NCBI RefSeq assembly: GCF_039634785.1 | Contig: NZ_JBBIAB010000004.1 | Location: forward strand, 186,001 to 250,000 | Reading direction: 5' to 3' | Length of the DNA stretch: 64,000 bases | Origin: Tistrella mobilis | Lineage (GTDB): Bacteria; Pseudomonadota; Alphaproteobacteria; Tistrellales; Tistrellaceae | Shown: piece after piece, positions 59,896-64,000 of the stretch | Position numbering within the stretch: the stretch's first letter is position 1 | Layout of the letters: each line of letters opens with the position of its first letter | Position numbers and translations under genes: made by a program | Notes under the pieces: generated by a model | What the model was told of the DNA's origin: nothing | The model's input: the letters and a program-made list of their open reading frames with translations, nothing else | Databases searched by the model: none

Positions 59896-62820
59896 ATGTC
59901 CGCTGTTGCCCCCGCATCGCTGACCGAACTTCTGTCGGGCCTGGTCGGCCGTTCCGCCGGATCTGCCGGCGGCACGGCTGCCCCCCAGGCCGTGACGGTG
60001 TCGGACGACAGTGCAGCCGCCTTCCAGGCGCTGCTTGCCGCACATGTGACGGCGGCCGCCGATGTGGCGGGCGAGGTGCGTGCCCCGGCCCAGCCCACAG
60101 CCCCCTCGGCATCCGGTCCCGCCATTCCTGCCCCGGCCGGCCGCACGGTCGGTGTGACGGTGGATCAGGGCACCGATACGCCCGCATCCCCGCCCGCCGC
60201 CCCTGCCACCCCGATGGCGGCAGAGGCGCCACAGACCCCGGGGGCCGCGAACACACCGCCCGTGACGCACGCAGCGGCAGGCGCCGAGGCCACGTCGGAG
60301 CCTCCGCACCACGCCACCGATCCGGCAGTTTCCCCCCGGCAGGATTTGCCGGGACCGGCAATTGCTGCCGTCGATCGCCCGGCGCCCGATACCGGGAGCG
60401 ATACCGATATCGACGACGACACCGCCGCATCGTCGCCGCTTGGCCAGGACCTGGCCGCCCGCGCGGTGACCGCGGCCGCAGTGGTGATCGATACCGCCCG
60501 CATCCGCATGGACGGCGCACCGGCCGTGCCCGAGGGCGGCGTCAACCTCCGACCCGGGCGAGCTGCCGGCATAGAGGCCCCCGCCGGCCAGGCGCCGCGC
60601 GCCCCCCGCGCCATCGCCGATGACGACGATGAGATCGATCCGGCGACGCTGGCGGCGGTCGCGAGCGCCGCGGCCCCTGCACCGGCAATCCTTGCGCCCG
60701 CGACGACGGCCGCGGCACCCCTGACGTTTACCCCCGACGAGGTCGTGGTCGCCGGCGTGGCGCAGCCGCCCGCGGCAGCGCCCGCCCTGCCCGATGCAGC
60801 CGGGGCCGGACGAACCGTCACCGTGCCGGGGGCGATCAGCTTCGAAGAGGCGGTTTCGGCGGCGCTCGACAACCCGCCGGCAGGCGACGACGCCGTTCTG
60901 GCGGTGACGGTCCGGGCCGGCAATGACGGCGTGGTCACCACCCGCACCCGCCAGTCGGTCGTCGCCGACCAGGCCGTGGACATGATGGGCGGCGAGCTGG
61001 TGGCGCGGATGGATCTGCCCGTCGGTCTGGCGCGCCCGGCCGGCCGCACCGTCGCCTTCACCGCCCATACCGATACGACCACGGTCGCGACCGGCCGCAA
61101 CGCCACCCCTGATGCCGCGCCGGTTTCGCCAGAGCCGGTTTCGCCAGAGCCGGCGGCAGCCGGGACCCCTGCACCGGCCGGCCGCCCGGTTGCCCCCATG
61201 ACCGGTTTGGAAACGGCACCGGTGATCGATGGCCCGGCCGTCGACCGCCCGGTCACGGTTCGTGCGACGGCCGGCGGGACGACGACGCCCGAGATGGCAA
61301 CGCCCGAGATGGCGGCGGCCGACACGACGCCGATCGTCGCGCCGCGTGACGTGGCGGATGCCCGCACCGCAACGACGGCCCCCTCTGCCGAGACGAAGCC
61401 GGCCCCGCAGGCGGCATCGATGGCGGAAACCACCCCGGCCGGGCGCGACGTGCCCGAGACCGCGACCATCACCGACGACACCGTTCAGGCGGCGCCTGCT
61501 CGGGTGACGACGGCACAGGCCGCAAGCGTGCCGGCGGCCGCTGGCCGGAGCGCCGCGGCGACCGCCCAGGCCCCGACCATGCAGGCACCGACCATGCAGG
61601 CCCCGACCACGCAGGCCGCGGCCGTGCAGGCACCGACCGTTCAGGCCCCGACCGTTCAGGCACCGGCTGCTGAGGTCCAGGCCGAGCGGACCCAGACCAA
61701 CCGGGTCCAGGCCGCCGAAACCCCGGCGGCCCCGGCCCCGCAGACGGCAAGGACTGCCGCGCCGGCCCCGGCCCCGACGGCAGAAACTGCCGCCCCGGCA
61801 GGAAATGCCCGCGCAGCCGGTCAGAACCTCCCGCCCCGGCAGGATCCGCCGGCCGGCCGCACGGAAATGGCGGCAGCCCCGGCGGCATCCGCCGCAACCG
61901 ATGCCGCCCCCGCCGCGGCGGCCCGGACGGATCGGGCCTCAGAGCCGATGACCGCCCGACCGGACGCAGCCGCCGGCCCCCGGCAGACCGATGCCGAGCC
62001 GACCGCGGCCCCGCGTTCCGCCGCCGAACCGGCCCGCGAGGCCGCAAATCCCAGGGTTCAGGCCCCGATTCAGGCGCTTCCCGCCGGTGCGGCAGCCCTT
62101 TCGGCCATGACCAGCTTCGACGAGGTGAGCCGCCCCACGGCAGCCGGCGGCGATCTGGCCGCGGCGATGGGTCTGCCCGAAACCGGTCAGTTCCGCACCG
62201 GCTGGGCCGGCCAGACCCAGGCCCTGCCGATGCAGGATGCCGCACCGGGCCGGCCGGCGATGCAGGTGGCACAGCACATGCATACGGCCTTGGCAGGCAG
62301 CATGTCTCCGGCAGGTGGTATGCCGCTGGCAGGTGGTGAGAGCCACTTCGTGATGACCCTGATGCCGGCCGATCTCGGCCGGGTCCGGGTCGAAATGAAG
62401 ATCGACGCCCAGGGCCGGATCAGTGCCCGCTTCTCGGCCGAAAAGCCGGAGGCCGTCGATGCCCTCTCCGCCGATGCGGGCGATCTGGAACGCAGCCTCA
62501 CCCAGGCCGGGTTCAAGATCGAGCCGGGCGCACTGCGCTACGACGTCGACCGTTCGCTCGCCAACCAGGCGGGTGGACAGCAGATGGCGGGGCAGCAGGG
62601 CTCCGGTCAGCAGGGCCAGGGCTTTGCAGGCCAGAACTTCGCAGGCCAGGGCTTTAACGGAATGGCCGGTGACGGCGACCGCCGCGGCAATGGCGCCCCG
62701 CGCCGCGACCGCGACACGAATATCGATCGCGACCCGCTGGCCGGGATCGGCAGTCTGAACGGCCTGGCGGCGGACCAGGTGGCCACCATCGACGGCCGCC
62801 GCGTCGACATGCGGATCTGA
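59896..62820 (+). CDS. fliK: Flagellar hook-length control protein FliK
   Basis: This is a 974-residue protein, long for FliK, made mostly of an Ala/Pro/Thr-rich low-complexity region (about 60-760). The C-terminal FliK domain (about 800-900) contains 'MTLMPADLGRVRVEMKIDAQ' and 'FSAEKPEAVDALSADAGDLE', the conserved LxPxxLGxVxV core. It measures hook length and switches export specificity. The ATG at 59896 is preferred; an upstream start at 59827 would lie inside the sigma-54 promoter region. It is followed by flgD after 22 bases. Confidence 0.88.
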   Translation: MSAVAPASLTELLSGLVGRSAGSAGGTAAPQAVTVSDDSAAAFQALLAAHVTAAADVAGEVRAPAQPTAPSASGPAIPAPAGRTVGVTVDQGTDTPASPPAAPATPMAAEAPQTPGAANTPPVTHAAAGAEATSEPPHHATDPAVSPRQDLPGPAIAAVDRPAPDTGSDTDIDDDTAASSPLGQDLAARAVTAAAVVIDTARIRMDGAPAVPEGGVNLRPGRAAGIEAPAGQAPRAPRAIADDDDEIDPATLAAVASAAAPAPAILAPATTAAAPLTFTPDEVVVAGVAQPPAAAPALPDAAGAGRTVTVPGAISFEEAVSAALDNPPAGDDAVLAVTVRAGNDGVVTTRTRQSVVADQAVDMMGGELVARMDLPVGLARPAGRTVAFTAHTDTTTVATGRNATPDAAPVSPEPVSPEPAAAGTPAPAGRPVAPMTGLETAPVIDGPAVDRPVTVRATAGGTTTPEMATPEMAAADTTPIVAPRDVADARTATTAPSAETKPAPQAASMAETTPAGRDVPETATITDDTVQAAPARVTTAQAASVPAAAGRSAAATAQAPTMQAPTMQAPTTQAAAVQAPTVQAPTVQAPAAEVQAERTQTNRVQAAETPAAPAPQTARTAAPAPAPTAETAAPAGNARAAGQNLPPRQDPPAGRTEMAAAPAASAATDAAPAAAARTDRASEPMTARPDAAAGPRQTDAEPTAAPRSAAEPAREAANPRVQAPIQALPAGAAALSAMTSFDEVSRPTAAGGDLAAAMGLPETGQFRTGWAGQTQALPMQDAAPGRPAMQVAQHMHTALAGSMSPAGGMPLAGGESHFVMTLMPADLGRVRVEMKIDAQGRISARFSAEKPEAVDALSADAGDLERSLTQAGFKIEPGALRYDVDRSLANQAGGQQMAGQQGSGQQGQGFAGQNFAGQGFNGMAGDGDRRGNGAPRRDRDTNIDRDPLAGIGSLNGLAADQVATIDGRRVDMRI
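61567..61671 (+). repeat. Seven 15-base tandem repeats in fliK
   Basis: Seven tandem 15-base units code for QAPTM, QAPTM, QAPTT, QAAAV, QAPTV, QAPTV and QAPAA in the disordered middle of FliK. A second exact 15-base duplication lies at 61120-61149. Copy number changes here would alter the length of the molecular ruler. Confidence 0.85.
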
Positions 62821-62842
62821 GGCGAGAGGAGCAGAGGACATC

Positions 62843-63622
62843 ATGGCGACCAGCTCCGTCACGAACACCACGACGACCACTGCGACGACGTCGAAGGCGA
62901 CGCTCGCCAACAACAAGCTCGCCGATGATTTCGATCAGTTCCTGACGCTGCTGACCACGCAGCTCAAGAACCAGGATCCGACCAATCCGCTCGACACCAA
63001 CGAATTCACCAACCAGCTGGTCCTGTTCACGCAGACCGAGCAGCTCGTCCAGTCCAACAGCAATCTGGAGAGCCTGATCTCGCTGTCGGAAGGCCAGCAG
63101 GTTGCGAACGCCGCCTCGTATATCGGCAAGGTCGTCGACGCCAATGGCGACACGATCCAGATGACCGACGGCAGCGCCAGCTATCACTACCGCCTGCCCG
63201 AGAACGCCGAAAAGGTGACGGTCAACATCATCGACGAAAGCGGCAAGGTGGTCCGCTCCGAAGCGGGCGAGACCACGGCGGGCGTGCACAACTATGAATG
63301 GGATGGCAAGGACAGCGAGGGCAAGCTGCTGGACGACGGCCAGTACCGGATGAGCGTCACCGCGCTCGATGCCAAGGGCAAGACGATCGCGGTCACCACC
63401 TCCATCACCGGCACCGTCGACAGCGTCGGCATCACCAACGGCAATGTCGTGCTGAACGTGAACGGGGTGGAAATCCCGCTCTCCGAAGTGACCGGCATCC
63501 GCGATGCCTCGGCCGCGACCAGCGAGGCCGACGCCACGCTGAAGGCCCTCCAGCAGCTCTACAACTCCGGTCTCATCGACCAGTCGACACTTCTCGCGGC
63601 TCAGGAAGCGGCCGCGGCTTAA
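62843..63622 (+). CDS. flgD: Flagellar hook assembly protein FlgD
   Basis: This is a 259-residue hook-cap protein. The N-terminus shows the family core 'FLTLLTTQLKNQDPTNPLDT' and 'NEFTNQLVLFTQTEQL' (residues 34-70). A FlgD Ig-like/TUDOR region follows (about 95-225, 'YIGKVVDANGDTI', 'YEWDGKDSEGKLLDDGQY'). It caps the growing hook and is removed when filament assembly starts. It lies between fliK and flgE, the usual order. Confidence 0.94.
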   Translation: MATSSVTNTTTTTATTSKATLANNKLADDFDQFLTLLTTQLKNQDPTNPLDTNEFTNQLVLFTQTEQLVQSNSNLESLISLSEGQQVANAASYIGKVVDANGDTIQMTDGSASYHYRLPENAEKVTVNIIDESGKVVRSEAGETTAGVHNYEWDGKDSEGKLLDDGQYRMSVTALDAKGKTIAVTTSITGTVDSVGITNGNVVLNVNGVEIPLSEVTGIRDASAATSEADATLKALQQLYNSGLIDQSTLLAAQEAAAA

Positions 63623-63789
63623 GGATCTCGGGAAGCGACGGCGCAGACCGCGCCGACCTTCAGAGCTTGGGCGGGTCGCCAGGACGGCAGCCCGTCAGAA
63701 CCATCGGCCGGTGGACCAGATACCCCGGCCCGAAAGTCAGAATCAGGCGGGCGGACGTGCCCCGCCCCCATGATTGAGGAGTGCCCCTG

Positions 63790-64000
63790 ATGAGCTTCGG
63801 TCTCTACGGCTCGCTCTATTCCGGTGTGTCGGGCCTGGGCGCCCAGAGCACGGCGATGGGCGTCATCTCGGACAACATCGCCAACGTCAACACCGTCGGC
63901 TACAAGGCGAAGACCACCAACTTCCAGACCCTGGTCACCGACAGCGGTTCCGAGTCCTTCTATGCCCCGGGCGGTGTGCGCGCCAGCGTGCAGCAGCTGA
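63790..64000 (+). CDS. flgE: Flagellar hook protein FlgE (5' part, cut by window end)
   Basis: The first 70 codons are present. The N-terminal D0 motif of rod/hook proteins is clear ('LYSGVSGLGAQSTAMGVISD', then NIANVNTVGYKAKTTNFQTL). The ATG follows GAGGAG. The 167-base gap before it has no gene. The rest of the gene lies outside the window. Confidence 0.92.
   Translation, partial: MSFGLYGSLYSGVSGLGAQSTAMGVISDNIANVNTVGYKAKTTNFQTLVTDSGSESFYAPGGVRASVQQL

Noticed and set aside
60165-61481. 438-codon minus-strand frame opposite fliK
   Set aside because: It results from the repetitive Ala/Pro/Thr codons of fliK read in reverse; no motif.

Overview
The window is a GC-rich (about 70% by eye) chromosomal segment with dense coding, many ATGA or TGATG gene overlaps and few long gaps. 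The fused anthranilate synthase trpE(G), the SqrR/BigR-type sulfide regulon, the FecI/FecR/TonB signalling set and the sigma-54 flagellar promoter fit an alphaproteobacterium, probably Rhodospirillales-like. A genus such as Tistrella is only a guess from gene style. I saw no tRNA, rRNA, CRISPR array, complete insertion sequence or prophage.

Layout. 1-6.5 kb (minus strand): an iron-uptake unit with an ECF sigma factor, a FecR anti-sigma factor, an STN-type TonB receptor and the DUF3649-PepSY-DUF3325 inner-membrane trio, preceded by a Fur-box-like site. 6.5-9.5 kb: a gene remnant, a TetR regulator, a DUF2855 protein and an SDR. 9.5-18.8 kb (minus): a sugar or polyol catabolic operon with periplasmic binding protein, ATPase, permease, SorC regulator, GlpD-like dehydrogenase, DhnA-type aldolase and FGGY kinase. 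19.1-24.2 kb: a self-regulated SDR-TetR pair, then an acyl-CoA synthetase and an unusual MarR/crotonase single reading frame behind repeated operator palindromes. 24.2-28.1 kb: a small monooxygenase-like protein whose ribosome-binding site lies in a 14-bp hairpin, a WYL regulator, and a zinc ABC importer with a 53-residue small membrane protein and a possible Zur box. 28.2-36.5 kb (minus): an old-yellow-enzyme reductase and a TRAP/amidase/DUF2848/hydro-lyase operon.

36.9-42.2 kb: a soluble double-PAS chemoreceptor followed by a complete His-Xaa-Ser (Hxs) peptide-modification system in the order hxsD-hxsB-hxsC-hxsA: two radical-SAM maturases, a small partner, and an exported substrate with six contiguous HxS triplets plus a second YTA-based repeat. 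This is the most unusual system in the window. A beta-helix protein lies convergent to it.

44-48.3 kb (minus): a sulfide/persulfide detoxification operon (BigR, two YeeE/YedE-type proteins, persulfide dioxygenase, DUF2892, SulP). 48.4-64 kb: trpE(G) with a possible leader peptide, a zinc-ribbon metallopeptidase, a LysR regulator, an unrecognised lipoprotein, a PAS-diguanylate cyclase, acetoacetyl-CoA synthetase, a gamma-glutamylcyclotransferase, a soluble histidine kinase, and the start of a flagellar hook cluster (fliK, flgD, flgE cut by the window end) led by a consensus sigma-54 promoter.
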